DNA of 64,000 nucleotides from Lacibacter sp. H407 (GCF_037892605.1 NZ_JBBKTU010000001.1:1302001-1366000); one strand, 5' to 3'. Numbered from the stretch's first letter, positions 52,046 through 61,325 are shown. Notes: generated from the letters alone by a model not told the origin. A program made the numbers and translations.

Positions 52046-53161
52046 ATGCTGGCATTTTACAACGGAACAATTTTTACGGGCGATCGTTTTGTCAACGGCC
52101 ATGCAGTGTTGGTAAACAAGGGGCTGATTGAAGCGGTATTGCCAGCAGCTGATCTTCCTGCTGATATCGATCGTTACGATCTGCAGGGAAATGTGTTAGT
52201 GCCTGCGTTTATTGATCTGCAATTGTATGGCGGCAACGGATTGCTGTTTTCACAAGCGTTGAATGAAGAAGCAATCGTTGCAACAGATGCTTATTGTGTA
52301 AGCGGGGGTTGTACACGTTTCCTGTTAACGATGGCCACCAACAGTATCGACATTTTTCTGCAAGGGATTGATGTTGCAAAAAATTTTCTGCATAAAAATC
52401 CAAACAGTGGTTTGTTGGGATTACATCTGGAAGGACCGTACATTAATCCGGTAAAACGTGGCGCACATTTATTGGAACACATCAAACAACCCACACTTGA
52501 TGAAGTAAAATTATTGCTGGAGAAAAGTAAAGGCATTGTAAAGATGATGACGCTTGCACCTGAACAATGCAGTGATGAAGTGATTCAACTGTTGCTTGAT
52601 AACAACGTCATTGTTTCAGCCGGGCATAGTAATGCAACGTATCAACAGGCAACTGAAGGTTTTAACAAAGGCATTACAACTGCAACGCATTTATTCAATG
52701 CGATGTCTCCATTGCAGGGAAGAGAATTAGGAATGGTGGGTGCCATTTATGATCATGCAACTGCACACAGCAGTATTGTGTGTGATGGTTTTCATACATC
52801 GTTTGCGGCTGTACGTATCAGCAAAAAAATGATGCAGGAGCGTTTGTTTTTAATTACCGATGCAGTAACCGAAACAAGCGAAGGGGCTTATCAACATGTA
52901 TTGAAAGATGATCGTTATGTATTACCTGATGGAACATTGTCTGGTTCTGCACTAACCATGATAAAAGCAGTGAGCAATTGTATCAACCAAGCGGGTATTG
53001 AATTTGATGAAGCGTTACGTATGGCTTCGCTTTATCCGGCACGGGCAGCACAGCTGCAGGGTTTAGGGAAAATTGAAGAGGGATTTAAAGCTGATCTTAT
53101 TGTTCTTTCCAACGAACGAAAAATTAAAGCAGCGTTTCGCAACGGTGTTTTTTGTAATTGA
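52046..53161 (+). CDS. nagA: N-acetylglucosamine-6-phosphate deacetylase
   Basis: Removes acetate from N-acetylglucosamine-6-phosphate in amino-sugar and cell-wall recycling. It has 371 residues in the amidohydrolase fold. LGLHLEGPYINPVKRGAH has the metal-binding Glu, AGHSNATYQQA and THLFNAMSPLQGRE the two His residues, CDGFHTSF the substrate contact, and LITDAVTETSEG the catalytic Asp. It follows the omega-amidase gene by 6 nt and is probably co-transcribed. No nagB or PTS gene is in the window. Confidence 0.93.
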   Translation: MLAFYNGTIFTGDRFVNGHAVLVNKGLIEAVLPAADLPADIDRYDLQGNVLVPAFIDLQLYGGNGLLFSQALNEEAIVATDAYCVSGGCTRFLLTMATNSIDIFLQGIDVAKNFLHKNPNSGLLGLHLEGPYINPVKRGAHLLEHIKQPTLDEVKLLLEKSKGIVKMMTLAPEQCSDEVIQLLLDNNVIVSAGHSNATYQQATEGFNKGITTATHLFNAMSPLQGRELGMVGAIYDHATAHSSIVCDGFHTSFAAVRISKKMMQERLFLITDAVTETSEGAYQHVLKDDRYVLPDGTLSGSALTMIKAVSNCINQAGIEFDEALRMASLYPARAAQLQGLGKIEEGFKADLIVLSNERKIKAAFRNGVFCN

Positions 53162-53189
53162 TCTGAATCAATCAATTCTTCTGCAGCAG

Positions 53190-53519
53190 TTATCTTTTTC
53201 TGATCGATTTAATTCTGAAATAATAGCTTGGTTCAACACAGGGACAGGGAGCCTGGTCTTTTGTCGAAACAAGACAAATATTTACTGCAACCGAATCGGC
53301 CGGGCTTTTAAATTCTGCAGCTAATTCAGTATCCTTTACCTGGTAAAATTTCCAGTTGCCTGTTCTCCCATTTGAAAAATACCAGCCAATTCCATTTGCT
53401 GAGGGGTCGCCACCCCAGAAAATATGACCATCCGCACAAAAATCAAGTTTCGGTTGTACAGGTTTTATACATGCGTTGAAACTAATCAGGAGCAACAGCG
53501 AAATGATCATTTTTTTCAT
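53190..53519 (-). CDS. Small lipoprotein, WGG/GWYF family
   Basis: A 109-residue lipoprotein (lipobox FNAC at ~14-17). The mature part has ADGHIFWGGDPSANGIGWYF, a row of beta strands and a pair of nearby Cys (CPCVEP) near the end, ending SIRKR. A clear paralogue is at 57978-58274 (DGVIRWGGEPAVDGLGWYF and CFCAEP at the same positions). Function is unknown; the conserved WGG and GWYF blocks and paired Cys suggest a small folded envelope domain. Confidence 0.7.
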   Translation of the reverse strand: MKKMIISLLLLISFNACIKPVQPKLDFCADGHIFWGGDPSANGIGWYFSNGRTGNWKFYQVKDTELAAEFKSPADSVAVNICLVSTKDQAPCPCVEPSYYFRIKSIRKR

Positions 53520-53644
53520 ATACAGAATTTCTCAGTTCAACGAATCACTGGTGAAACCACCGTTGTGTTCGTTAAGCAAATTACGAAGAAATTCAACTTT
53601 TTAGAAATCGTCACATTGGTTCGTTTTTCCGCAACCGGATACAA

Positions 53645-53682
53645 ATAAAAAGGACCACAGTATGAATACCGCAGTCCTGATC
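53645..53682 (-). terminator. Possible terminator of the DUF1275 gene
   Basis: AGGAC and GTCCT with inner pairs GTAT/ATAC form an interrupted stem (about 53652-53678); an A-run before it is a T-run on the minus strand. Confidence 0.5.
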
Positions 53683-53705
53683 AACATGGAAAATATACAA
53701 AGCCT

Positions 53706-54530
53706 TTAATAGGCGGGCACTTCTTCCTGCGTTCGTTTCTTTTTATGTTCCGGTATGTTTGGAAGTGGTTTGGCAATTGTTTCCAATTGTTCCGTTTCCA
53801 TTTTTGATCGTTTATTGCTCAGGTAGCGTGATAATTTTAATTTGTAGAAATCATAGAAGATCACCACCACCAAAAATAAACTCACTACATAAAACAAACC
53901 AAAGCCCATGTACATGTACGTAAAGCCTGATGCTACTGCACCCACCAGATAACCGGCTGCTATGGACAGTAACAGTTTTGCTTTTCCTCTTAACTCTTTG
54001 TTCTGGCGGTATTCTTTTCGTGTAAACATCGAAAAGAGAATACCAAGATCAGTTGTTGTACCGGTAAGGTGAGTTGTTTTAACTGCAAAGTTGGAAATGC
54101 TGGCAGTTAACCCATTCTGCAAACCCATTGCAAACAGCATGAGAGATAACAACGTTTCTGTTTCAGCTAATGTCTCTTTATAAAAAAATGATCCATAGGT
54201 ACCAACGGCCACCAGGCAAAGTATTTCTAATACTACAGGCAATGCATGCGCTACATACGCATTGCGTTTATTCAAGTGTATCACGAACATGTTGGATACA
54301 AAACTTCCAAAGAAAAACAGGAAGATCCAGGCAAACACCACCGCTCCCTGATATAAGTTTCCTTTCACTAATTCCGATGCAAGGATGGCGAAGTGTCCTG
54401 TAATGTTGGAGCTGAACGAGAAGAACAATAGCAATGATGCAATATTGACCATCCCTGCTGAAAATGCGGTTAAAACTCCAAGCCTGATGTTATCTCCCAA
54501 CGTTCTGCTGTTACTGAATTTCCTGAGCAT
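53706..54530 (-). CDS. DUF1275 (YoaK-like) membrane protein
   Basis: A 274-residue inner-membrane protein with about six membrane segments. Its family start is MLRKFSNSRTLGDNIRLGVL, and NIASLLLFFSFSSNITGHFA, MGLQNGLTASISNFAVKTTH and LTGTTTDLGILFSMFTRKEY are the conserved core of DUF1275 proteins. Residues ~240-274 are a charged cytoplasmic tail (KKKRTQEEV). The start at 54530 lies inside the end of the preceding gene (20-nt overlap). Function is unknown. Confidence 0.8.
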   Translation of the reverse strand: MLRKFSNSRTLGDNIRLGVLTAFSAGMVNIASLLLFFSFSSNITGHFAILASELVKGNLYQGAVVFAWIFLFFFGSFVSNMFVIHLNKRNAYVAHALPVVLEILCLVAVGTYGSFFYKETLAETETLLSLMLFAMGLQNGLTASISNFAVKTTHLTGTTTDLGILFSMFTRKEYRQNKELRGKAKLLLSIAAGYLVGAVASGFTYMYMGFGLFYVVSLFLVVVIFYDFYKLKLSRYLSNKRSKMETEQLETIAKPLPNIPEHKKKRTQEEVPAY

Positions 54531-54990
54531 AGGTATTTGTTTTATTCCGTTCAAACGTTAAGCGGGCAATGCCCCTGGCCTGCACATCCGATTCGGCGTC
54601 CAGTATCATTCTGTCTTTATTTAACTCAGTTAACTGGTAATTTTCTACATGGCCATCCGCATATTTAATTTGCAAAACATGACCTCTTCCTTTGATGGTC
54701 CATGTTAATTGTTGAATCTCATCGTTAACGGTCAGTCGAAGTTTACCATCGGGTAAAAATTCCCAGTTCTCTGCTTCGTGTAATGAAAAAGCGGGCTGGC
54801 TGTTTGTTGCTGTTGTTTTACTGGCAGCCATAATATCGGCACCAATGGATGTATTGTTTTCATACATCCACGTTTTTTCATCCCATGGCCCCAATATAAC
54901 TTTCTCCGGACTGGCGGCTGAGCTCATCATCACTGTAAAACCCGTGAGCCCCAGTGCAAACACTGCGATATAGATCAACCAAAGTTTCAT
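54511..54990 (-). CDS. Exported or membrane-anchored protein, lipocalin-like
   Basis: A 159-residue protein with an N-terminal hydrophobic segment (residues 3-23) and a beta-rich body (ENWEFLPDGKLRLTVNDEIQ, QLTWTIKGRGHVLQIKYADG) resembling lipocalin-like domains of Bacteroidota. It has no lipobox. It overlaps the DUF1275 gene, and the UspA-like gene ends 18 nt before its start, so the three are probably one operon. Confidence 0.65.
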   Translation of the reverse strand: MKLWLIYIAVFALGLTGFTVMMSSAASPEKVILGPWDEKTWMYENNTSIGADIMAASKTTATNSQPAFSLHEAENWEFLPDGKLRLTVNDEIQQLTWTIKGRGHVLQIKYADGHVENYQLTELNKDRMILDAESDVQARGIARLTFERNKTNTYAQEIQ

Positions 54991-55008
54991 TGTAAAAAAA
55001 TTTAAACG

Positions 55009-55509
55009 TTATCCCATTGATACACGGTTCGTAAACAACTCGGCCACATTTCCTTTTTCAGGCATTGGCACTTCAATTGCCGAACCAATCGTTATAATAT
55101 TCAATTTGCTTGCTTTGATAAAAGGCAGCAGATCAAAGCTGTTGCGATTCTTGAATTGCGGATTATAAAGAATAGGTAAGCATACTTCATCGATCCGGTT
55201 TGCTTCAGCAAACTGATTGAACGCTGCTTGTGTAAAGCCGGTGAAAATGTCTTTGCGCATAATGCGTACCTGCGAAGCGTATTTATTTTTTAATACACGC
55301 AATGCTTCTTCAAACGCAGGATTGGTGAGTGATTCCAACACCTTTGATTTGGAAAAGAAAAGCAGATTTGTAATGGAATCGCTCTGGTGCATACCATGCA
55401 ACAGAACAATGTTGATTCTTGTATTGCGATCCTGCTCATTGAGATAGGATTTTACAATGTTCAAAGAGGCAATACTGAAATCTGTAGGGACTAATACTGT
55501 TTTTTCCAT
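55009..55509 (-). CDS. UspA-like universal stress protein
   Basis: A 166-residue single-domain protein. MEKTVLVPTDFSIASLNIV is the universal-stress start with the first strand and helix, and KDIFTGFTQAAFNQFAEANR the middle. The usual Gly-x-x-Gly ATP-binding loop is not obvious in the later part (LPFIKASKLNIITIGSAIEV), so it may not bind ATP. It is the first gene of a likely operon with the next two on the minus strand. Met 55509 is chosen because it begins the family motif. Confidence 0.65.
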   Translation of the reverse strand: MEKTVLVPTDFSIASLNIVKSYLNEQDRNTRINIVLLHGMHQSDSITNLLFFSKSKVLESLTNPAFEEALRVLKNKYASQVRIMRKDIFTGFTQAAFNQFAEANRIDEVCLPILYNPQFKNRNSFDLLPFIKASKLNIITIGSAIEVPMPEKGNVAELFTNRVSMG

Positions 55510-55539
55510 AGCATTTTTTGTTTTGCGATTAGAGTGCAA

Positions 55540-55728
55540 AAATGTACCCGGGTCATTAAAATGATGTAAGGGTACTGTTAGAATGCTATTAGAATATGAG
55601 TGATTAAATTAAAATCAAATTAAAAGTTCAACAGGACTGTAAAATTTGTTGAAGGATATAAAACCGAACAGCGCCGTTTTTTCAACATTATAATTTATGC
55701 TGATTAATTTTTGGTTGTACAGTTGCAC
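55540..55728. other. Intergenic region between UspA-like gene and histidine kinase
   Basis: 189 AT-rich nt. It contains the promoter region of the UspA-like operon and the 3' end of the kinase gene, but I see no clear box or hairpin. Confidence 0.35.
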
Positions 55729-57108
55729 TTACAATTCGTATTGCCCTACCGGAAGATTGATCTGCACAGTAGTTCCCTGCTGCATAATGGACGAAACAAT
55801 GATCTCTCCCTGGTGAAGACGGATGATGTTTCGTGTAAGCGGCAACCCGATGCCATACCCTTCATACTTGAGTGTATTCGATGCCCGGAAGAACGGATCA
55901 TAAATATATTTCAGCTCACTATCAGGAATACCAATGCCCTGGTCTTTTATAATGACGAATACATTTTGATCGGAGGCGCCGATCGATACATGTACCACTT
56001 TATAATCGCTGTACTTACATGCATTACTGATAATATTGCTCAATGCAAGATGCAGTAACTGTTCGTTGCCTTTTACTTTTAACTTAGAAGGATTTTCAGG
56101 CAGCAAACTCATATCAATATGAATATTACTGCGGGGATTTATTTTTTCGATCGTTTCTTTTACATCCCATAGTAACTGATCGATCCGCACTTTGTCAAAC
56201 TTCTGACTCTTACCGTTAAAACCTGTTTGCGCAAGGAAGAGCAAGGCCTTGGTTTTTCGATCCAGTTTTTCAGCTTCATCAAGAATTACGGTGATGGTTT
56301 CAATATACTCTTCAGTTTTCCGCACTTTGGATAAGGTTACATCTGCTTCACCAATAATGGCTGTTAATGGTGTACGTAACTCATGAGATGCATTACTTAC
56401 AAAATTGTTTTGTGTTTCAAATGATGTTTCAATACGGTCAAGCATATTGTTGAACGTTCGTGTAAGTTCTGCCAATTCATCATTGCTTTTAGTTTGATCG
56501 AGACGCAGATGCAGATTTTCAGAACTGATTTCTTTCACACTGTCTGTAATTTTTCGCAACGGGCGGAATACAAATTTTGCAAAATACAACGCAATAAGTG
56601 CAGAGAATAAAAATGCAGCAATTATGGCAAACACAAGAGTACGGCGCAGATAGGCAGAGTGATGCAGTTCAAAATAATTTTGTGCTGATGCCACTACTAC
56701 ATACTCGCCTTGTTTACTCTTATAACGGATGGCTTTGTAAAACATTCCGTTTTTGCTGAACTCTGCTTTGCCATCGCTCAGCACATTATTAAAAAAAGAA
56801 ACCGGGATACCAATTGTTTTTGCTTCTTCAGCAAATGATTCGCCCGGTGATATGCGAAAAAACCGATCCTGTTCCTGCGGAAGTTTTTCGAAAAATTCGT
56901 TCCGCAGATCTTTGATACCGGCTTGTGCGGCGCCTTCGTCCTGATCAAGTTCAACTTTGGCTGCAGTAACGGCACGAATTTCCAGCAGCTTGTAAAAATC
57001 TTCGTAGGAATAGTTTGAAACTGAGAGGTACACAAATCCGCTAAACAGCAAAATGATGGTTAAAAAAGCTGTTAACAGAATGAGCATGGTCTTGACCTGT
57101 ATCTTCAT
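55729..57108 (-). CDS. Sensor histidine kinase
   Basis: A 459-residue membrane kinase: TM1 (about 8-30), a periplasmic sensor of ~120 residues, TM2 (about 150-172), a HAMP domain, and HisKA with the phosphoacceptor His in FVSNASHELRTPLTAIIGEA. The HATPase domain follows with N-box ALSNIISNACKY, G1 KDQGIGIPDSE and G2 YGIGLPLT. Its partner is the response regulator immediately upstream (32-nt gap). The signal is unknown. Confidence 0.93.
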   Translation of the reverse strand: MKIQVKTMLILLTAFLTIILLFSGFVYLSVSNYSYEDFYKLLEIRAVTAAKVELDQDEGAAQAGIKDLRNEFFEKLPQEQDRFFRISPGESFAEEAKTIGIPVSFFNNVLSDGKAEFSKNGMFYKAIRYKSKQGEYVVVASAQNYFELHHSAYLRRTLVFAIIAAFLFSALIALYFAKFVFRPLRKITDSVKEISSENLHLRLDQTKSNDELAELTRTFNNMLDRIETSFETQNNFVSNASHELRTPLTAIIGEADVTLSKVRKTEEYIETITVILDEAEKLDRKTKALLFLAQTGFNGKSQKFDKVRIDQLLWDVKETIEKINPRSNIHIDMSLLPENPSKLKVKGNEQLLHLALSNIISNACKYSDYKVVHVSIGASDQNVFVIIKDQGIGIPDSELKYIYDPFFRASNTLKYEGYGIGLPLTRNIIRLHQGEIIVSSIMQQGTTVQINLPVGQYEL

Positions 57109-57140
57109 CAGTACCGTAGTTTAAAAGTGAAACAGGGAGT

Positions 57141-57842
57141 TTATCCGTTATCCTTCAACACGTATCCCATTCCTATAACAGTGTGAATGAGTTTTTGATC
57201 GGCATAGCTGTCGATTTTCTTGCGGAGGTAATTTACATATACATCCACCACATTGGTGCCGATGTCAAAATTTACACCCCACACTTCTTCCAGTATATCA
57301 ATGCGTGAAAGCACTTTGTTTTTATTCTTCATGAAATACAGCAACAACCTGTATTCGGTTGTGGTAAGTGAAATCACCTTACCATCACGTGTAACTGTTT
57401 TGGTATAATCATTCAGCTCCAGATCAGCAAACCGATATACATGCTCTTCCTGTATTTCGGGCAACGAGTTTGAATTGTCTGATGAGCGGCGAAGCAATGT
57501 TCGGATGCGGGCTACCAGTTCAATAAACTTAAATGGTTTTACGAGATAATCATCAGCACCAGTTTCAAGGCCCAGCACAATGTTTTCTGCAGTGCCCAGT
57601 GCTGTTAGAAAAAGAACCGGTATGGAGTTGTTGGTTTTACGGATCTCCCGGCAAACTTCCAGCCCGTTTTTATCGGGCAACATTATATCGAGGATCACTA
57701 TGTCAAAATAATTGGCATCAAACAGCTGTAGCCCTGTGGTGCCATCAAATGCAACTGTTACATCAAACCCTTCCTCAGTAAGTCCTTTTTTGATAAACGA
57801 AACAACATGTGTTTCATCTTCAACCAGTAATATTTTTTTCAT
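57141..57842 (-). CDS. OmpR-family response regulator
   Basis: A 233-residue transcription factor. The receiver domain has the acidic pair in LLVEDETHVV, the phosphorylated Asp in DIVILDIMLPDKNG, the Thr in LFLTALG and the Lys in YLVKPFKF. The C-terminal winged helix is of the OmpR/PhoB type, with LTTTEYRLLLYFMKNKNKVL and VDVYVNYLRKKID. It is the first gene of the two-component operon. Met 57842 starts the receiver domain. Confidence 0.95.
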   Translation of the reverse strand: MKKILLVEDETHVVSFIKKGLTEEGFDVTVAFDGTTGLQLFDANYFDIVILDIMLPDKNGLEVCREIRKTNNSIPVLFLTALGTAENIVLGLETGADDYLVKPFKFIELVARIRTLLRRSSDNSNSLPEIQEEHVYRFADLELNDYTKTVTRDGKVISLTTTEYRLLLYFMKNKNKVLSRIDILEEVWGVNFDIGTNVVDVYVNYLRKKIDSYADQKLIHTVIGMGYVLKDNG

Positions 57843-57977
57843 GATGGCTTCACACATTTAACAGCATCAGTCATCAGTATGCTGTACTGCTGTGCAAAGG
57901 TATCTGTTAAGCCAGAATAAAAAAGTAAAAGGACGTTAAAGAATGATCGGTATGCGGGTGCGATCGGTAAAAGATAT

Positions 57978-58274
57978 TTATCGTTTACCGATGCGTTTCA
58001 CCTCATACACATCCATTGGTTCTGCACAAAAGCATTGATATTTTTCGTTTGTTTTGATAAGACAAACTGAAACTGCGAGGCTGTCGGTTAAATATCTTGA
58101 CGGAATATCTTTCAGTTTAACGATTCGTGGAAGATCGGCCGATTCAAAATACCAGCCCAACCCATCAACTGCAGGTTCGCCTCCCCAACGGATCACACCA
58201 TCGGTACACAGTTGATCTTTTTGGCAGGCGCTAAAAAGAATGAATACAAAAAATGAGAGAAGGAATTGCTTCAT
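57978..58274 (-). CDS. Small lipoprotein, WGG/GWYF family
   Basis: A 98-residue lipoprotein with lipobox FSAC and the blocks DGVIRWGGEPAVDGLGWYF and CFCAEP shared with the protein at 53190-53519. It ends VKRIGKR, where the other ends IKSIRKR. It lies 19 nt after the S41 peptidase gene on the same strand and may be co-expressed with it. Function unknown. Confidence 0.7.
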   Translation of the reverse strand: MKQFLLSFFVFILFSACQKDQLCTDGVIRWGGEPAVDGLGWYFESADLPRIVKLKDIPSRYLTDSLAVSVCLIKTNEKYQCFCAEPMDVYEVKRIGKR

Positions 58275-58293
58275 ACATTCATTGACAGTTGTG

Positions 58294-59793
58294 TCAGCTT
58301 TTCCGTTGCATGATCAGCTCCAGTGCTTTCTCCATTTTGGGATCAATGTTACGGCGAATGCTTTCTGCACTGGCTTTCACTTCCACATCGGGCAGCACAC
58401 CCTTCCCGTCTTTGGGATAATTTTTATTATTCACGATACGGTACAGCGGTATACGTACACGCATTTTACTGTTCGGCAAAATCATTTCCGGAATAAACAC
58501 TCCATTGTTTCCATAATAACCACCGCCGGTTTCTTCGCCCACAATCGTTACATTCTTTTGTCCTTTTACAGCGGCAGCAAATAATGTAGTAGCAGAAAAT
58601 GAATAACCGCCGGTGAGTACATAAACCTGTCCGGTATATCTGTTTTTTAACGGGCTGTACTGTTTATTATTAAAATATTTAAACGCATACATGCTGTCGT
58701 TTTTCTTCTTACTCAGAAAAAACAAACCAAGGTTATAAATGAATCGCTTGTACACCCGTGCATCGGTTCGAAGTTTTCGATGTGTTGCATAAATGGAATC
58801 AGCATAAATAAACGGCTCCTGTTTGATAAGCCTGGTAAGACAAAGTGATGTTTTAATTAATCCACCGCCGTTGTTACGCACATCGATTACTAAGTGTTGA
58901 ATCTGTTTCTTTTTTAACTGACGAAAACTTTTTTTCAAATAATGTTTACTCAAACTGGTGCTGAAGCTGTTGATGCGTAACGAAGCGAATGTACCCGTTG
59001 AATCAATATTGAAACTTCGTGTGCGTTGTAAACGGCGCTCCCGATCAGTTATGGTGGGAGTTGGCGGAGCCGGCGCAGGAATAGTAGAAGTAAAAGGTCT
59101 GCGTCGTAACGTATCGGCTTGCGGATCATATACAGGCAAGTTTAATTGCCGGCTCAGTCCATTGAACCCAATAAATTCAACAGCATAATTCTTCTGTAAT
59201 CCAAAACGCATATTGTAATACGTAGTGAAATTATTGCTGAGGTTTTGATAACTGAAATTTTTTGCATTCCCATCGATCGATACCAACGGCAGCATTGAAT
59301 CAATGATCGATCTTGCTGATAAACCATTGATGGAAAGTAAGGGTGTACCTACCCGGATAATGGAATCTCTGCGATTGAGGTTGATGGTTACGACCAACGA
59401 TGAATCATCAATTACTTTCGCCAACAAGGGAAAGGTTTTTAAACGTCTTCCTTCTGTATAGTTGTAATAGTTTTTTGAGAACCGCACACTGGTATGTCCG
59501 CAACGAATGGGGAACAATGTTTCTGCTACAATGGTCCTGAACTGAATTTCATTGAGCGAATCATTGAGTCGAGTATATGCATTTTGAAAAGAAGCATCCA
59601 CTTCTTCTTTTGATGAATACCAATAAAGCGATGGGTGATTTTCTTTCAACGCTTTTTCCATTACCTCCACATCTTCCCGCAACTGATCGGGACTGTATTT
59701 CCGTTCAGGTGTATAGTTAAGATTACCCGTTGCGGAACAGGACGAGAGCAGATAGCCAAGGATCAGCAACGTAAAAAAGGTGATGTTCTTCAT
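58294..59793 (-). CDS. S41-family peptidase, lipoprotein
   Basis: A 499-residue lipoprotein (lipobox LLSSC) with a tail-specific protease-like S41 domain. The N-terminal helical part is followed by a region at the PDZ position (VGTPLLSINGLSARSIIDSM) and a Pro-rich loop (PAPAPPTPT). The S41 core is HLVIDVRNNGGGLIKTS and YVLTGGYSFSATTLFA, where the Ser of GGYSFSAT is the likely nucleophile, and EETGGGYYGNNG is the last conserved block. It likely degrades peptides in the periplasm. The gene ends 8 nt before the thiL end region. Confidence 0.82.
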   Translation of the reverse strand: MKNITFFTLLILGYLLSSCSATGNLNYTPERKYSPDQLREDVEVMEKALKENHPSLYWYSSKEEVDASFQNAYTRLNDSLNEIQFRTIVAETLFPIRCGHTSVRFSKNYYNYTEGRRLKTFPLLAKVIDDSSLVVTINLNRRDSIIRVGTPLLSINGLSARSIIDSMLPLVSIDGNAKNFSYQNLSNNFTTYYNMRFGLQKNYAVEFIGFNGLSRQLNLPVYDPQADTLRRRPFTSTIPAPAPPTPTITDRERRLQRTRSFNIDSTGTFASLRINSFSTSLSKHYLKKSFRQLKKKQIQHLVIDVRNNGGGLIKTSLCLTRLIKQEPFIYADSIYATHRKLRTDARVYKRFIYNLGLFFLSKKKNDSMYAFKYFNNKQYSPLKNRYTGQVYVLTGGYSFSATTLFAAAVKGQKNVTIVGEETGGGYYGNNGVFIPEMILPNSKMRVRIPLYRIVNNKNYPKDGKGVLPDVEVKASAESIRRNIDPKMEKALELIMQRKS

Positions 59794-59801
59794 TGCACAA
59801 T

Positions 59802-60836
59802 TTATTTTCCAAATGCATTCCAGCCCTGAGCTGTTAATGCATATTTATTACCGCCTCTGGTAAGAATGTGAGCGCCTTCTTTTTGTTCGGCCACATATCC
59901 TACCACACGAATGCCATTGACATCTTTTATTTTATCATAATCTGCTTGCGACAATGTAAAGATCAATTCATAATCTTCACCGCCACTTAAAGCACAGGCG
60001 GTAGGATCGATCTCTAACTTATACGCAAATTCTTTTGCATCCGGATGTACGGGCAACTTGTCTTCGTACAAGACAGCACCTACTCCGCTTTGCTTGCAGA
60101 TATGTAATACTTCGCTGCTGAGTCCATCGCTGATGTCCATCATTGCAGTAGGAACAATATTTTCTTTTTCAAAAAACTCAATGATGTCTTTTCGTGCTTC
60201 CGGCTTTAATAAACGTCCAACAATATAATCCCGGTTTTCTAAGTCGGGTTGTACGCCTTTTGTTTCAAGAAAGATTTTCTTTTCACGTTCCAGCAAAAGC
60301 AAGCCCAAATAGGCACCACCGAGATAACCGGTCACGCAAATGAGATCATTCACTTTAGCTGTGCTGCGTTTTACAAATTTGTCAGGCGCCACTTCGCCAA
60401 TGGCAGTAACGCTGATCACAAATCCTTTTTGGGAAGAAGTGGTATCGCCACCAACAAGGTCTACTCCGTATTCTTCACAGGCCACATACACGCCGTCATA
60501 AAATTCTTCCAGCGCTTCCAGGCTGAAACGGTTGCTCACTGCAATGCTCACGGTAATTTGGGTAGGTGTTGCATTCATGGCATAGATGTCGCTCACATTC
60601 ACCACTACACTTTTGTAACCGAGGTGTTTCAATGGCGTGTACATCAAATCAAAATGGACACCTTCCATCAAAAGATCAGTTGTTACCACCGTTTGTTTTC
60701 CGAAATGATCGATCACAGCTGCATCATCGCCCACACCCAAAATAGTAGATGCGTTCTGATGCTCAATATTTTTTGTAAGATGCTCTATCAAGCCAAATTC
60801 ACCGAGGGTTGATAGTTCTGTACGTTCTTCACTCAT
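59802..60836 (-). CDS. thiL: Thiamine-monophosphate kinase
   Basis: Phosphorylates thiamine phosphate to the active cofactor thiamine diphosphate. The length of 344 residues is normal. The ATP- and Mg-binding motifs are ILGVGDDAAVID, VVNVSDIYAMNA, VGGDTTSSQKG, MMDISDGLSSEV and LSGGEDYELIFTL. The S41 peptidase gene follows after 8 nt on the same strand, so the two may be co-transcribed without a functional link. Confidence 0.95.
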   Translation of the reverse strand: MSEERTELSTLGEFGLIEHLTKNIEHQNASTILGVGDDAAVIDHFGKQTVVTTDLLMEGVHFDLMYTPLKHLGYKSVVVNVSDIYAMNATPTQITVSIAVSNRFSLEALEEFYDGVYVACEEYGVDLVGGDTTSSQKGFVISVTAIGEVAPDKFVKRSTAKVNDLICVTGYLGGAYLGLLLLEREKKIFLETKGVQPDLENRDYIVGRLLKPEARKDIIEFFEKENIVPTAMMDISDGLSSEVLHICKQSGVGAVLYEDKLPVHPDAKEFAYKLEIDPTACALSGGEDYELIFTLSQADYDKIKDVNGIRVVGYVAEQKEGAHILTRGGNKYALTAQGWNAFGK

Positions 60837-60846
60837 TTCTTATTTC

Positions 60847-60872
60847 AGATTTTAGATTTACGATTTCAGATT
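60847..60872 (+). repeat. Left terminal inverted repeat of the four-helix-bundle gene
   Basis: AGATTTTAGATTTACGATTT then CAGATT; 25 of 26 positions match the reverse complement of 61264-61289. It reaches into the last codons of the gene. Confidence 0.75.
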
Positions 60873-61250
60873 CTTTACAGCTTTTTGTTTGTCAGCTTCA
60901 ATATTCTTCAGCGAGGTGTTGATTGATACAATTATAATTGAGAGCAACTCGTTCGCTTCTTTGTATAATACTCTTAATTCGCTTTTAAATTCATGATTGA
61001 ATTCTGCCAGCAGTTCGTAAAAGAACATGCTTTCGTCCAGTTCTTCTTCTACTATTCGTAGCTTATTAATAAAATCTGCTTTTGATTTAGCCCTGCAAGC
61101 AGCCCTGTAATTTGCTCCGCTTGATGCTGAACATCTTACAAGCTGAGCAATGTGCGACTTGTTGATCAAGTTAACCGGTAGTTTCATACATAACCAGCCA
61201 GTTTGTACTGCTAATTCTTTTGTGCGCTTTTTTAATTCGTTTTTATCCAT
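60858..61250 (-). CDS. Four-helix-bundle protein (rRNA intervening-sequence type)
   Basis: A 130-residue protein of the family encoded by intervening sequences in some bacterial 23S rRNA genes, but here in an intergenic place. Visible: NKSHIAQLVRCSASSGANYR, ACRAKSKADFINKLRIVEEE and SMFFYELLAEF. Function is not established; small four-helix bundles of this family form pentamers. The gene is enclosed by a near-perfect 26-bp inverted repeat (60847-60872 and 61264-61289), which suggests a mobile or repeat-borne unit. Confidence 0.8.
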   Translation of the reverse strand: MDKNELKKRTKELAVQTGWLCMKLPVNLINKSHIAQLVRCSASSGANYRAACRAKSKADFINKLRIVEEELDESMFFYELLAEFNHEFKSELRVLYKEANELLSIIIVSINTSLKNIEADKQKAVKNLKS

Positions 61251-61263
61251 GATGTTTCAGGTT

Positions 61264-61289
61264 AATCTGCAATCGTAAATCTAAAATCT
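61264..61289 (-). repeat. Right terminal inverted repeat of the four-helix-bundle gene
   Basis: AATCTGCAATCGTAAATCTA then AAATCT; partner of 60847-60872. Related copies are at 62131-62163 and 29218-29237. Confidence 0.75.
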
Positions 61290-61325
61290 ACAATTTCGCT
61301 GAAACTGCATAGTTAAAACATAAGC

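Noticed and set aside
60858-61250. Intervening sequence inside a 23S rRNA gene
   Set aside because: No rRNA sequence surrounds it; it lies between thiL and an inositol phosphatase gene.
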